DNA of 64,000 nucleotides from Vesta saturnalis (GCA_036346205.1 JARFJB010001987.1:3761501-3825500), one strand, 5' to 3'. Positions 10,261-21,544 are shown, counted from the stretch's first letter. The notes: generated by a model from the sequence alone, not told the origin. A program made the numbers and translations.

Positions 10261-13200
10261 TATCTATTAACACCTGTTCTTAACCCTGAGTAGACCATAT
10301 GAAATAATTTCTCACGCCTAGACTTGTTACTTCTGGATTATGTTGCTTATACAGGTGTTTTATTCGTGTGGGAATATTTTTATTGAGTCAGTTTGTTGGA
10401 CCAACAACCACTTCCATTTGTTGGCAATTTTGTTAAAGTTAACAGATTTACTTGTATAATCTTAGAATTTTATTCTAACATTTAGTTACGTACATACATA
10501 CATCTAGAAGAATGTCCTAATTGAATAAACATCCAAAGAGATTGCCGCTCAACAAAAAAACACAAAATTTTGTGTAACGTTTTGATGCAGCTGCATCCTT
10601 TAGATCCACTCCCGATGTATGCGTTTAATGAACAACTAGAGGATGTACCAATTATATCAATGCGTGATAGTGATTTCGAGAGAGATCGGTAGATTCTTTG
10701 AAAAGTAAGTACACTTTACATGAGTTAATGTTATTCATAATAATTTACTTATGGATACATACATTACTAATTTACTCAATTATTATTTTTCTAGCATTAC
10801 AACTGCAATGACTGTGGTACCACCACCTCCACTTCGATATGGAGGATCTGGATATTTAACTTTCGGGTGATGTAGCTTATTACTACAAAATAGGTACTGA
10901 TTTCCATAAAACTGAAATCGATTTATAAAATCAAGTACCAATTTCCGAAAAAACAGTTAAAAATGGATCAAGAACAGGCAAAAAAACGAGAATCCGTTTC
11001 TCAGAAATAGGTGGTTGTCTTCTAAAGAATTTGTAACAGTTTCGGCCCCAAAATAATTTTACCATATGTGCAGGAATGTGTGAAACCAAAAATTGCTGAA
11101 AAAGTAAACTTTATGCTTAAATCGTGACAATAAAATTAAAACAAGTTATAGTTCTTAATATTTCTTTATTAAGATAATATTTAGTAAATGCGATAATATG
11201 AAATTTCCATTAGGCATACAGTGTTATGTGAATTAATATTATACTTTGAATTTTTGACGTCTTTGATGTCTTTATAAATGTCATCAACGCCGACACAACA
11301 CGATAACGACGGTATGTAAAAACTACTTGTATAAATTTTCCATGGAATGACGCTAGATTATAGTATTCAATAAATTTCAATCGATAGCTTATAATATACT
11401 TTAAATTGAACCGTTCTTGTACATCATGAGCATCGAATATGCAAGAACAGTACTTTTATATCACGATAGTTTTAAAAATTCTGTCATATCTTTTAATCAA
11501 TTCCCAATTGTAATAAATACCAAGATTGGTACATAGAGATTCATAATGTTGATCATAGATTATATCTTTTTCTTCGTTTACATTTGACCAATCAATTTTA
11601 TTTGCAGTTACTTGAGATCGGAATTGTAATTCTACATATTAATGCCATCTTAGAAGTTCATTCCATCCCTTCATGTGTAACACCACATTATGCCATTGAG
11701 GTGTGTATTGTATACAGTTTCTATATGTTTTACATCACAAGTGTCGTTCGACAGCATTCTGACAGCACCAACAGCACAATGTTAAATTAGTATTCATATT
11801 GTTACTGAAACTATGTGGGGTGTCCGTATATAACGAGCGAACTTCAGAGTTTTGATCGTTCCAGAAATAATTTTTTATTGCTGCTTGCATTGTACTTAGA
11901 TAACGACTATACTTGTTCACAATTGCACTACGACCAAACACAACTTGGTCCTCACAATCCGTGAACAAATTACACCATGGGAAACAACATGCATTTTTCC
12001 CCCCTTGATGTACAATATACACTGTGTCCAAGATAAGAATTCTCACTATGGGGATCTCGGAAATGGTAATAGATACAACTCCCGTTAAATGGGAAAAAAA
12101 GTTATGTAATTAGGGGACCAATAAGATGACACAAAAAATTGAAGGTGTGATTTTTTGTTCTTGAAATATTTGAAAAAATTTGAATTTTCGAAGTTTCTAA
12201 TGTATTTTTTTATGGCGTTATAAATGCTAGAGCAAAAATACATACACTTCTTCATGGCAAATTGTTACGGGCTTTAACATCGCATAGTCAGTTTTTCAAT
12301 CGGACCTTTACTATTCTTATAGCCATCATCAACTTATTTTTTTTAAATACGGTCCTGATATTTTGAAAACTGATTTGGAAAGGTTTTTTTATTACAAATT
12401 CAGAAATGTATCACATTTAATGGTCTGGTTGAGTTTGGAATCCTTTATGGACCATTATCACGAAATTATTCAATGCTGAGCTGCACTTTCAAAAAAAATT
12501 ATTCGGTTAACTTTCCTTAATATTTTATAAAATAAGAAAAGTCTAAAATAAAACATTGTTAATTATGCAACAACATAAAAACACTAAACGCTTGTAAAAT
12601 TAACATTCAAATTACCTATTTAAATGATCATTATCAAACACTGCTACAATGCATATGTATAATTTCCAAAACAAAAAATTGATTTTTCTAAGCTGATAAA
12701 GAGTTTTCCATGAATCTCCAAAGATACATAATATCTTACAGTTCAATCTCCGATATCATAACAAAAATGTGATGTTTTAAAAAAGAATAAATAAAGACAG
12801 GTGGCTTTGAAAGAAATAATAATAGACGGCTTTGGAGTAATTCAGTATCTGTCATAATTTTCTATTTAGTTAGCACTAGTATTTCATTCTGAATTAGTTA
12901 TATTGCGGTAGTTATTATCAAACAAGTAGGGCGCAATTTTCAAATGTAGAAAAATATGATATGCTATCGTGTTACATACTATGTGCACAAAATTCGAATG
13001 AACCGGAACGCATCTATTTAAGCAAATATCCAGAGAGACAGCAAACTCATAAAACCACATTTAGGAACTTGTTACTCAATTTAAAAGAACATTGTACATT
13101 TTAAAGGCCTGTAAATTCCCGTAATGAAAAAAAAGCAAATAATGTTTTATTAGCCGTTACGGAATATCCAGAAATTTCTACACGAAAAACGAAAAAATAC

Positions 13201-13398
13201 GTCTATTTAAATTTAGAATTTGTCAGGGACTTCGGCCAGGGAATTCAGCGAGGCGCAGAGAGTTCTGTGAATGGTATACTAGACAATGAGCAATTTCCAT
13301 GTCAAATCATTTGGTCAGGTAACCAATAATGGAATTTTCAATAGAACAAATGCTTACTATTTGGCGAAACAAAATACCAGAGTTTATGAAGTACGAGA
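10261..13398. other. Long AT-rich region without a recognisable gene
   Basis: Apart from the exon-like pair at 10534-10870, I see no supported gene. A minus-strand open frame at 11735-12046 (103 codons, Cys-rich end CCWCCQNAVE) faintly recalls the N-terminal part of some insect transposases, but this is weak. Confidence 0.4.
10534..10870 (+). other. Two exon-like segments with consensus splice signals, unknown protein
   Basis: A first open segment ends at about 10690 and reads MQLHPLDPLPMYAFNEQLED from the ATG near 10586. A strong donor, GTAAGT, follows at about 10704. After roughly 90 bases a pyrimidine-rich tttttctag acceptor precedes a second open segment that reads MTVVPPPPLRYGGSGYLTFG and stops at about 10870. 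In the frame that joins the second segment, the first segment needs a one-base shift just before the donor, so the gene is probably a relic. I do not recognise the protein. Confidence 0.3.
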
Positions 13399-13404
13399 GA
13401 CCAA
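13399..13404. repeat. Left target site duplication GACCAA
   Basis: Identical to 16147-16152 on the far side of the Polinton-derived element. Six bases is the length typical of Polinton insertion. Confidence 0.9.
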
Positions 13405-13903
13405 AGTAGTAGTGCGGCACTTGCGCGGTTTCTTTTTGGAGGCTTTTTTCAACCCTAATTTTTACACACCTACGTGTGAGACGTATTTTCAACCCATTTT
13501 TATCCTTAATTATTTTTTACTTGCGCACGTGTAGGACGTGTTTTTTCACCCCTATTTTATGATAGCTCACGTATAGGACGCGTATTTTCAACCCTTATGG
13601 TTTCTTTTGGAGGGTCAACCCTAATTAGAGCTTTTTTTTACACATGCCCACGTGAGGGGCTGGGGCTGGTCTTGGTGCAGGGGGCTGGACTTGGACTTGG
13701 ACTTGGGGTTGGTCTTAGGATGATTTTGATGGTCATCTAATTAAGGTCCTTTTGGCTATATTAAGAGCAGTGCCCCTGGAGGTTAGGCAAATGCACACGC
13801 ATACAATGTTGGAAATTGCATAATTAATAAGATATTATTATTAAAATTATCGATCGTATTGCTTTAAAATGGTCAAATGCTATTGGATAATCTTTTACCT
13901 ATC
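13405..13903. repeat. Left TIR of the non-autonomous Polinton
   Basis: Inverted copy of 15582-16146, readable to 'ggtcaaatgctattgga' and 'cttttacctat' at the inner edge. It contains a short array of cttgga hexamers near 13688 and repeated cacgtg-like boxes. Compared with the right arm it lacks about 75 bp next to the tip, directly after 'cacttgcgc'. Confidence 0.88.
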
Positions 13904-14177
13904 GTGGCCCCCTCATGTCCATATAATAATAATAATAGTGTCTGATAAAAGCTGTCAGGGGTTATTAGCTATTTTTATAGGTTGTTACGATATAATCGTT
14001 CAAGGTGAAAACGATGAGGTGATTGTATCTCAAAATCTCGATGATGATGATGCTCTCCATGAAATTTCAAATAAAATTAGATTATGTCACTCTTATTTCA
14101 GATTAGGAATTTTTTTAAAAACGTTTAGTTGACATTGCTATTAATCCCAACTGATAAAAATCCATATAACGTGAATC

Positions 14178-14180
<3 letters not shown>

Positions 14181-14224
<44 letters not shown>

Positions 14225-14232
14225 TGTGTGTG
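14181..14232. repeat. (GT)n microsatellite
   Basis: About 52 bases of TG repeats with one interruption, in the interior of the non-autonomous Polinton. Confidence 0.95.
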
Positions 14233-14501
14233 AACGTAATTGAGTATACAATAGTTTTATGTAATCTGAAGATTCAATTATTTAAAGTAATTTCTGCGTT
14301 AGCAAAATTTTTAAAATATTTATAAGTGTTTTGAATGTAAATTTTTGTAAATACAACATGCTTGTTAAACACGAGTAGCGGTATTCCGGTTTTCTGTATT
14401 ACTTTCTAAAATAGTTAATGATCAGTATGTAATGGGCTGTTTATATCCAGCCATTCACAAATCTTATTTCAGTGAGACACGTTGTATAAAAAATATTTCA
14501 G

Positions 14502-14664
14502 TTCAACGCATGGTACAGCTGAAGGAAAAAACACTTCTAAAGGTAAGCGTATTATTTTAGTATGTTTTTTTTACCTGATATTGCTAACAAAAATGTCGAT
14601 AAAGATTTTTATAATGTATTATTACGCTTATAGGATGACGTTATAAGATCAGCTCTACAAAATA
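14502..14664 (+). other. Two mini-exon-like segments inside the non-autonomous Polinton
   Basis: Segment A (14502-14542, 41 nt) follows aaatatttcag and precedes a GTAAGC donor. It reads QRMVQLKEKTLLK. Segment B (14634-14664, 31 nt) follows cgcttatag and precedes GTAAGT, and reads DDVIRSALQN in the frame that continues from A. Consensus signals at all four edges and a matching frame suggest remains of a spliced gene, either an original Polinton gene or a captured host gene. The protein is not recognised. Confidence 0.35.
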
Positions 14665-15334
14665 GTAAGTACGCATGTATTCGTGGACTTTTAAACTTGT
14701 AGTTATTGTTAATTCGCGTATAATAATAAACCATTAAAACCTTTTGCCTTTTATTTCCATTATAGCAGTTTGATATTCTTAAAACAAGTTAATTTAATTT
14801 AACTCTATGTTATATATAAGTAATTATTACTTTTCCAGTCTTTTTAATGGGATTTCTACAACTGTTAATGAACACGTTACAATGAAACAATTTTGTGTGT
14901 ATGTAATTGAACAATCAGATATGATGTTCCGAATATATAGGTGGTGACTGTTTAGAGAATCTGCCTATACATAAAGTATCATTGCATTAGGGTAGAAATT
15001 ATTTATTATTTTACGTCATATTTAATTAGACTTTAATGTATTCAGTTTGAACTGTAATCTGGTTTCCACAAACTGTAAGACATAATTTCGGTTGATTGAG
15101 ATTGATCTGGTGATCGAGCGTGATTTGTTTTAGATTGATTAATTAATTGATTTGTTTGTGTGTGTGTGAGAAAGAGCGAGGGGGAGGGAGAAACAAGGTA
15201 GAGCCAGAGAGAGAGGTGTGCATTATCAGCTTCTTTTATAGAAAATGTTCATTAGTCTATACGCCACTATATGGCGTTAAAGTCAATTTTAACTCAGAAG
15301 GTCCAGGGCGCAGATCCTGATACAAGTCTTGCCT

Positions 15335-15564
15335 TACAAGAACCTCCTTATTAGAATACAATTTTGTATGACGGGGCGAAGGCCTACAACTGCAAGATTA
15401 AGTTAGGACCACATACACTTGCATCAAGGGGGCCACGATAGGGGCTAAGCTCTACACTTATCTTATAAGGTTAGGATTCCCATACCATCTCCGTCCATGG
15501 GGCGAAGGCCTAAGGACAAGTTGCTAAGCCCTTCACGTGTCGTACAAGAACCTCCTTATTAGAA
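15335..15564. repeat. Internal direct repeats in the non-autonomous Polinton
   Basis: tacaagaacctccttattag occurs near 15335 and again near 15543, and ggggcgaaggccta occurs near 15373 and 15499. The segment is more GC-rich than its surroundings and has no coding frame. Confidence 0.7.
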
Positions 15565-15581
15565 ATGAAACGTTTTCTCGT

Positions 15582-16146
15582 ATAGGTAAAAGATCATCCA
15601 ATAGCATTTGACCATTTTAAAGCAATAGGATCGATAATTTTAATAATAATATCTTATTAATTATGCAATTTCCAAAATTGTATGCGTGTGCGTTTGCCTA
15701 ACTTCCAGGGGCACGGCTCTTAATATAGCCAAAAGGACCTTAATTAGATGACCATCAAAATCATCCTAAGACCAACCCCAAGTCCAAGTCCAAGTCCAGC
15801 CCCCTGCACTAAGACCAGTCCCAGCCCCTCACGTGAACATGTGCAAAAAAAAGCTCTAATTAGGGTTGACCTTCGAAAAGAAACCATAAGGGTTGAAAAT
15901 ACGCGTCGTATACGTGAGCTATCATAAAATAGGTGTAAAAAAACACGTCCTACACGTGCGCAAGTAAAAAATAATTACGGATAAAAATGGGGATGAAAAT
16001 ACGGTCTCACACGTGTGTAAAAATTAGGGTTGAAAAAGCGTCCGAAAAGAAACCATAAAAAATAAGGGTGGAAAATATGGTCTCCCACGTGGGCAGTCTT
16101 GTGACGTCAAAATCCAAGATGGCGGCGCAAGTGCCGCACTACTACT
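15582..16146. repeat. Right TIR of the non-autonomous Polinton
   Basis: Inverted copy of the left TIR. It keeps a ~75-bp tip-proximal block (gtgacgtcaaaatccaag...) missing from the left arm. The same block, decayed, is present at the end of the larger Polinton at 5080-5123. Confidence 0.88.
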
Positions 16147-16152
16147 GACCAA
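16147..16152. repeat. Right target site duplication GACCAA
   Basis: Exact copy of 13399-13404, directly after the terminal CTACTACT of the element. Confidence 0.9.
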
Positions 16153-16974
16153 CACCGCTTCGGTTTTAAGATGTGCCATGCAATCTCCGGAGTGCGAATA
16201 ATAGACTCATTTTTCTCTAGCAGATTTTTAAATTCTGAACGCTACCAAAATTTATTAGAAAATGAAGTAGAAGTAGCTTTAGCTGTTTACTTCAAGCTGA
16301 TATTAAAGATTATTGATTTTGCAAGACGGTGCTCTGGCATATAATTCCAAAGCCGTGCAGGAATATTTATCGACAAAATTTCCAGCAAGACTGATTGGAG
16401 CATATTCGATAATTACTTATTCTAAAAAGTAGTTAAACTACTAACTACTAGTAATCAGTAATCAGAATTTTAACTACTTTTTTTAACTACTATAGATATT
16501 TACGAAATGAAAATCATTTAAAAATTTGTATTCAAATTTCTGAATCGGTGTCGTAATGGTTTAAAAACACGAATTGGTGTCGTAGTCTTTAGAAAAGGTC
16601 AGTATGAACAGCACTAAAGTGAAACGTGTGTTTGTCATGGTACTTTAAGAAAAAATTAGTAGTAAACCAGTAATAATTACATCTATTCTCATTATCAACA
16701 GCATGCAGTTGCTGAATAACAAAATAGATGCATATGATTTTTATGCAAAATTTTTTGAAAAGATAATGTAAATTGAAAATAAGGTTAGTAGGTTCCAAAA
16801 TTTATCCGCTGATAATTTACCTTGATCAAACAGGAAATTTTGGGACTTGCTTATTCTTGTCTTTACGACACCACATCATTTGAGTTTTCACGGTATTGTT
16901 TTGATATTGGTTTGGAAACATTATACCCGCCATCTAAGAAATATTTTAATTAAATTTTGTTATGAAATTGGGGT
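16153..16974. other. AT-rich spacer, no gene seen
   Basis: Contains a small imperfect inverted repeat at 16424-16497 (aaaaagtagttaaa facing ttttaactactttttt) that may be a MITE remnant. The minus-strand frame 16589-16798 has no recognisable motif. Confidence 0.4.
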
Positions 16975-17220
16975 TGAAGGTATTTAGGGGTATCGAATCG
17001 TAGGTTCAACTTACTGATAAATTTTATTTATGTATTTAATAAAATTAATTAACTTTTTCATTTTCCTTTGAACTTATTCGTTCATTAAAAAACTTATTAA
17101 TTTAATATTAGTATTTTTTGGAATGTGAATTGGATATTAACATTCCATTAATATAAAATTTGATTGAACATTAATTTAGAATTTAATTTCTTTATAAAAC
17201 TTTTAACGATTGGGGCTTGA

Positions 17221-17293
17221 ACCTTGGTGGCGCAGTTGGTAGCGCGGTACTCTAGCAAAGTACAGGTCGTAGGTTCAAATCCTACTCGAGGTA
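17221..17293 (+). tRNA. Cloverleaf tRNA, anticodon AGC (nominally Ala), atypical identity
   Basis: The acceptor stem pairs 17221-17227 with 17286-17292 (two G-U pairs), with A at 17293 as discriminator. The D stem is GCGC/GCGC, the anticodon stem GTACT/AGTAC, the loop CTAGCAA with anticodon AGC at 17254-17256, the variable loop five bases, and the T stem GTAGG/CCTAC with loop TTCAAAT. Box B (ggttcaaatcc) is intact and a TTTTT terminator follows at 17297. The alanine identity pair G3:U70 is absent (C3:G70), so its charging is uncertain. It could be a functional odd tRNA or a repeat-borne tRNA-like sequence. Confidence 0.65.
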
Positions 17294-17540
17294 AACTTTT
17301 TATTTATGTATTTAATAAAATTAATAATAATCTTTAATTACATATTTACCTTTGAACTTATTCGTTCATAACAAAAACTTATAATAATTTAATATTAGTC
17401 AAGTTGCTTTGGAATGTGAATCCTTGCGATATTGCAGGCTCACATTCCATTAATATTAATTTGATTGTAATCTCATTATATTTAGAATTTATATCAGTTC
17501 TACATACATAAAGACAAAATTTACATCGATTGGGGCTTGA

Positions 17541-17603
17541 ACCTTGGTGGCGCAGTTGGTAGCGGTTCTTAAAGTACAGGTTAGGTTCAAATCCTACTGA
17601 GGT
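17541..17603 (+). pseudogene. tRNA pseudogene in the next repeat unit
   Basis: Same 5' half (accttggtggcgcagttggt) and T-arm as 17221-17293, but about ten bases are missing. The losses are in the D-stem 3' side and anticodon arm, with single-base losses in the variable loop and acceptor, so no cloverleaf can form. Confidence 0.8.
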
Positions 17604-17640
17604 AAACTTTTTATTTATGTATTTAATAAAATTAATAATA

Positions 17641-18308
17641 ATCTTTAATTTATTAAGTTTGATTTTTAATCATTTATTATTATTGATATAAGTTGACTAA
17701 TATTTTTAATATTAACCAATCCGTTACTTGATTATGACCTAGGTCAATTCTTTGGTGACAAAGATAGATAGCACTTAAGATCTATCAGTCCACGAAAATG
17801 ATGACGCGGTGGAGATATCCGTTCCTTATTTTTTAAAAAGAAGTGGTTGGAAATGGTTTTTAAGGCATTCCAGCCTATTGTGAACATTTTTTGACGTAAT
17901 TTTAATTGTTTGGAACAACTCAGTTTGGCCAAAAATTGGAGTTAAGGCCTTCTTTCTTTGGGCGGCAGAATAATAGGGTTCAGCCATTTTCATTCATATC
18001 TAATTAATTCTTTACCTTGCGTTATATTAAGACACTATAAAAAAAGGTTATATAAAATTAAATTTTATTTAAAAAATATGTCTACACTTTTTCTTATAAA
18101 ATTGCGTAAAACATAATGAATCGTTATGCTTAAGGTCCATATGTGGGTATTTTGTAAATATTTCATCAAAAACAAAAACTGCAACTACTAAACCCCATCT
18201 CCGCCACCGCATTTCTCGCAAAACCTAATCAGCTCCAAGCGAAGTGAAAACAAGTTTAAACACAAAATTATAAGTACGTAGATGTTTTCGTTCTGGAATT
18301 ATCATCTA
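17641..18308. other. AT-rich spacer, no recognised gene
   Basis: A minus-strand frame at 17744-17932 is open for 62 codons but shows no known motif. If the piggyBac element to the right had an intact left end it should lie in or before this stretch, and I do not find it. Confidence 0.4.
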
Positions 18309-18724
18309 CACCCACATACACACGCACATGCACACGCACACGCACTCGCACTCGCACACGCACACGTACATGCACACGCACACGCCCACGCACACGCACA
18401 CGCACACGCACACGCACACGCAGACGCACACACCACGCACACGACACGCACACGCACACACAGCACAGCACACGCACGCACACGCACACACAGCACACAC
18501 AGCACCGCACACGCACGCACACACACGCACACGCACACGCACACGCACACGACACGACACACACGCACACACCACACACCACACACTGCACACGACACAC
18601 AGCACACGCACCACACGACGCACACACACACCACACCACACACGCACACGCACAGCACACGCGCACGTACACCACACCACACGCACACGACACACACGCA
18701 CACACCACACACACACACACCACA

Positions 18725-18762
<38 letters not shown>

Positions 18763-19029
18763 CACACACCACACACCACACACCACACACCACACACACC
18801 ACACCACACACACACACACCACACACACCACACACACCACACACACCACACACACACACAGACACATATACACACACATAATCACACGCACACTCACCAC
18901 AGACACCACACACACACACACCACACACACACACAGACACACACACGCACGCACGCACGCACGCAATCACACACACACACTCACAAACACACACACACAG
19001 CACACACACTCACGCACGCACACACACAA

Positions 19030-19100
<71 letters not shown>
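18309..19100. repeat. ~790-bp CA-rich compound microsatellite
   Basis: Plus strand is CA with CACACG, CACACC and CACGCA variants, ending in about 60 bases of pure CA. Open frames of about 200 codons on both strands here (His-Thr and Cys-Val polymers) are products of the repeat, not genes. Confidence 0.97.
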
Positions 19101-19101
<1 letters not shown>

Positions 19102-19125
19102 TCTTTGATTTTTTGTCGAATTGAA

Positions 19126-20818
19126 ATGGATACAGGTGCACCAGGTCCGTCTAACCCTAAAAAGGGTAAACGAACGTATAAAAATCCTAAAAAACTTACA
19201 GAAGAAGATCTGTTAGCTGCTTTAGGAAGCAGTGATGAAGAAAATGAATATGACTTGCTTGAATTGAGTGATGATGATTTTGTAGTGTATTCGGAATCTG
19301 AAGGAGAGGAAGTCGGTTTAGTTGACACAGGTAAAGTCGAGTGTAGATATACCTACAATATTTACGTTATTGATAATAAACTTTTCGTAGATATATTTGC
19401 TAACGTAGCAGGGACGACGCAAGAGGCTGAAAATCAAACCGTGAGCGTTTTTGAACCAAAATGGACTGATCTTCCCATTGTAATGAAACAGTTTCAATTT
19501 AGCAAAATAAATGAATTATTAGTACCAACTCCCGAATATAATCAACCGGTTGACAATTTTCGACTGCTATTTAACGACGAAATAGTGAATTTGATAGTGA
19601 CTGAAACAAATCGATATGCCGAAGGAGTATTTTTCGGAGAACGGATTTTAGAACACTCAAGGATTACGAAATGGAAACCGGTCTACAAAGATGATATGTT
19701 GACGTATATAGGACTAGCACTGCATATGGGTACTATAAAACTCAACAGGATGCTGGACTACTGGAAGAAACACCCTTTATTTAATTTGACTAGTTTTTCG
19801 TCACAGATATCGTTTTTTACTGTTCACAAGATGCTTGCATTTTGCAAATAACGCATCCCAAGGAGAAAATGCTGCAGACGGACTATTTAAAATTAGGTCA
19901 ATAATGAATTTTTTTAATGGTGTGACGGAATCCATTTATTATTCCGGGAAGGAACTGTCTCTGGATGAGTCAATGGTTTTATTTCGTGGACGCCACAAAT
20001 ACGGCATAAAATTGTATATGTTGACGGAGCCTAACGGACTCATATTGAAATCGTTGGTTTATGCAGGTACATTGGGAGGGAAAGGCCATACGGTAAAAGT
20101 TGTTTTAGAATTGACAAAAAATTATCTTGGCTCTGATCATTCCATTTATATGGATCATTTTTATAATTAGTTCGAATTAGCTCGTCAATTAACAGATCAT
20201 AGTACATATTGTACCGGTACCGTTGATGTTAAAAGATTGCATAATCCAGTGCATGTTTTTCAAAAAAAATTTTTAATAATATAATAATTGGAAAATGGCG
20301 GGATAAATGCGACGGTTTATTCATTTCAAACGAATATACAGGAGAAATGATAGAGTATGTTGACAGGAGGGGGCGAACACTACCAAAGCCAAATGCGATT
20401 TACCACTACAACAAGCATACAGATGGTGTCGATCGCCAGGATCAATTAAATTCATATTACCCCAGTCAACGAAAATCTTTAAGATGGTATAAAAAATAGG
20501 GTTCCATTTTATCCAGCTGATGGTCCTTAAATACTATTTATTGTTCACAAAATATTCTGGTCGCTATACGATTTTACACAGTCACTTTTGTGTAGCCTTT
20601 TTAAGATAGAAGCACCCAGAGCAAAGCCACAAAGGAATCGAACAGGACATACGTTAACAAATATTTCTTTACAAGAGCAAGGTGGAAGGACCAAGGGAAA
20701 ACGTTGCAGAGTATGTTCTCAACAAAAGATAAGAAAATCTACTGTATACCATTGTGAAAGTTGTCCCGATAATCCAGGATTCTTTGTAGAATGTTTCGAC
20801 ATTGGGCTTACGGAATAG
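19126..20818 (+). pseudogene. Decayed piggyBac-family transposase
   Basis: The ATG at 19126 lies 26 bases after the microsatellite and starts an acidic N-terminus (SSDEENEYDLLELSDDD) typical of the family. The frame stays open backwards through the microsatellite, which is an artefact. A frameshift at 19835-19850 leads into the catalytic core: first Asp in LSLDESMVLFRGR, second in IYMDHFYN. After further stops the third is in GVDRQDQLNSYY (near 20428). The C-terminal frame 20588-20818 carries a Cys-rich zinc domain (CRVCSQQ...CESCPDNPGFFVECF). A polyadenylation signal AATAAA lies near 20964. At least three disruptions make it non-functional. Confidence 0.85.
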
Positions 20819-21303
20819 ATCTTGTGACTTTGTTTTATCATATGTGCAATCTTAGTTTTACGTTTTTAATATTTTTATTATGCTTTTAATGTTTTCATGT
20901 GTTTGATGTTTTTGTAACTTTTTTTACTGACTTTACTTATACACGTTTTATTTGTGTTTTTATAATAAAAATATGTTCGTTCAATTTGTTGCTTTATGTC
21001 TTGTAAAATCTAAGGTCAAACAGGTATTATACCACATTTAGCACCAACACCTATACTTTTCATAAAATAGTCTAAAATCTCTGTGTCTCCGATCGGTGTC
21101 GGTCAGCACTGAGCAAGAAAATCATAGCCAAATGCGCCTGACACGGATCGGTGTCACACGTCAAAAGCAGATAAGCGATAATCATATTTATTATGTCACA
21201 AACAAAAGTCGAATTCTGACGTTAAACTGTATCACATTCATCAAAAACATTATTGCCGCACCCGACATATATCTCAGTTTAAAGTCAGCAGTGAAAGGGT
21301 TAA
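20819..21303. mobile_element. piggyBac 3' non-coding region, terminal repeat and TTAA target site
   Basis: Ends cagtgaaaggg at 21289-21299 followed by TTAA at 21300-21303, the expected piggyBac end and target. Subterminal copies of gatcggtgtc lie near 21092 and 21144 with surrounding inverted matches. No matching left end with TTAA was found upstream of the microsatellite. Confidence 0.7.
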
Positions 21304-21544
21304 AGTATTTTTTTCTTGAAAAACAATTGGAAAACTACGAAAATGTTACATTATACAACCATTTTATTACCTCAAATTGGCTTTTAAAATACAAACTGTT
21401 CAAACAGTTTGTCTGCGATTGCATATCTTCTAGAGGAATTCAGCAGTGTCGCAAAATTAAATAAGCGTACTACAGGAGCAGAAGGTAGATTTGTCTTAAA
21501 CTTTATTCTTTTTCTTTATACTTATTTCTTTATCAATTTTGACC

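Larger units (their letters stand above)
13405..16146. mobile_element. Complete non-autonomous Polinton/Maverick derivative, 2742 bp
   Basis: The element begins AGTAGTAGTGCGGCAC and ends with its exact complement, has TIRs of about 499 and 565 bp and a 6-bp target duplication. These are Polinton features, and its end matches the polymerase-bearing copy at 1-5123. The 1.7 kb interior (13904-15581) holds no polymerase, integrase or capsid frame. It holds a GT microsatellite, short exon-like segments and duplicated blocks. Movement would have depended on proteins from a full-length relative. Confidence 0.88.
16975..17640. repeat. Tandem array of three ~280-310-bp units carrying tRNA sequences
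   Basis: Each unit ends with tttatttatgtatttaataa, at about 17024, 17300 and 17610, so the periods are near 276 and 310 bases. Units 2 and 3 begin with gattggggcttga immediately before the tRNA. Unit 1 keeps only a T-arm-like cgtaggttcaa at about 17000. The spacer part also repeats (ttggaatgtgaat, acattccattaata). Confidence 0.75.

Noticed and set aside
11584..12046. Possible transposase N-terminus on the minus strand
   Set aside because: Only a faint QNAVE resemblance, no catalytic part and no terminal repeats.
18268..19009. Several ~190-235-codon open frames on both strands (His-Thr and Cys-Val polymers)
   Set aside because: They are translations of the CA-rich microsatellite and have no non-repeat content.
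18328..19125. N-terminal extension of the piggyBac transposase through the microsatellite
   Set aside because: The frame is open only because the repeat lacks stops; the ATG at 19126 gives a normal acidic N-terminus.
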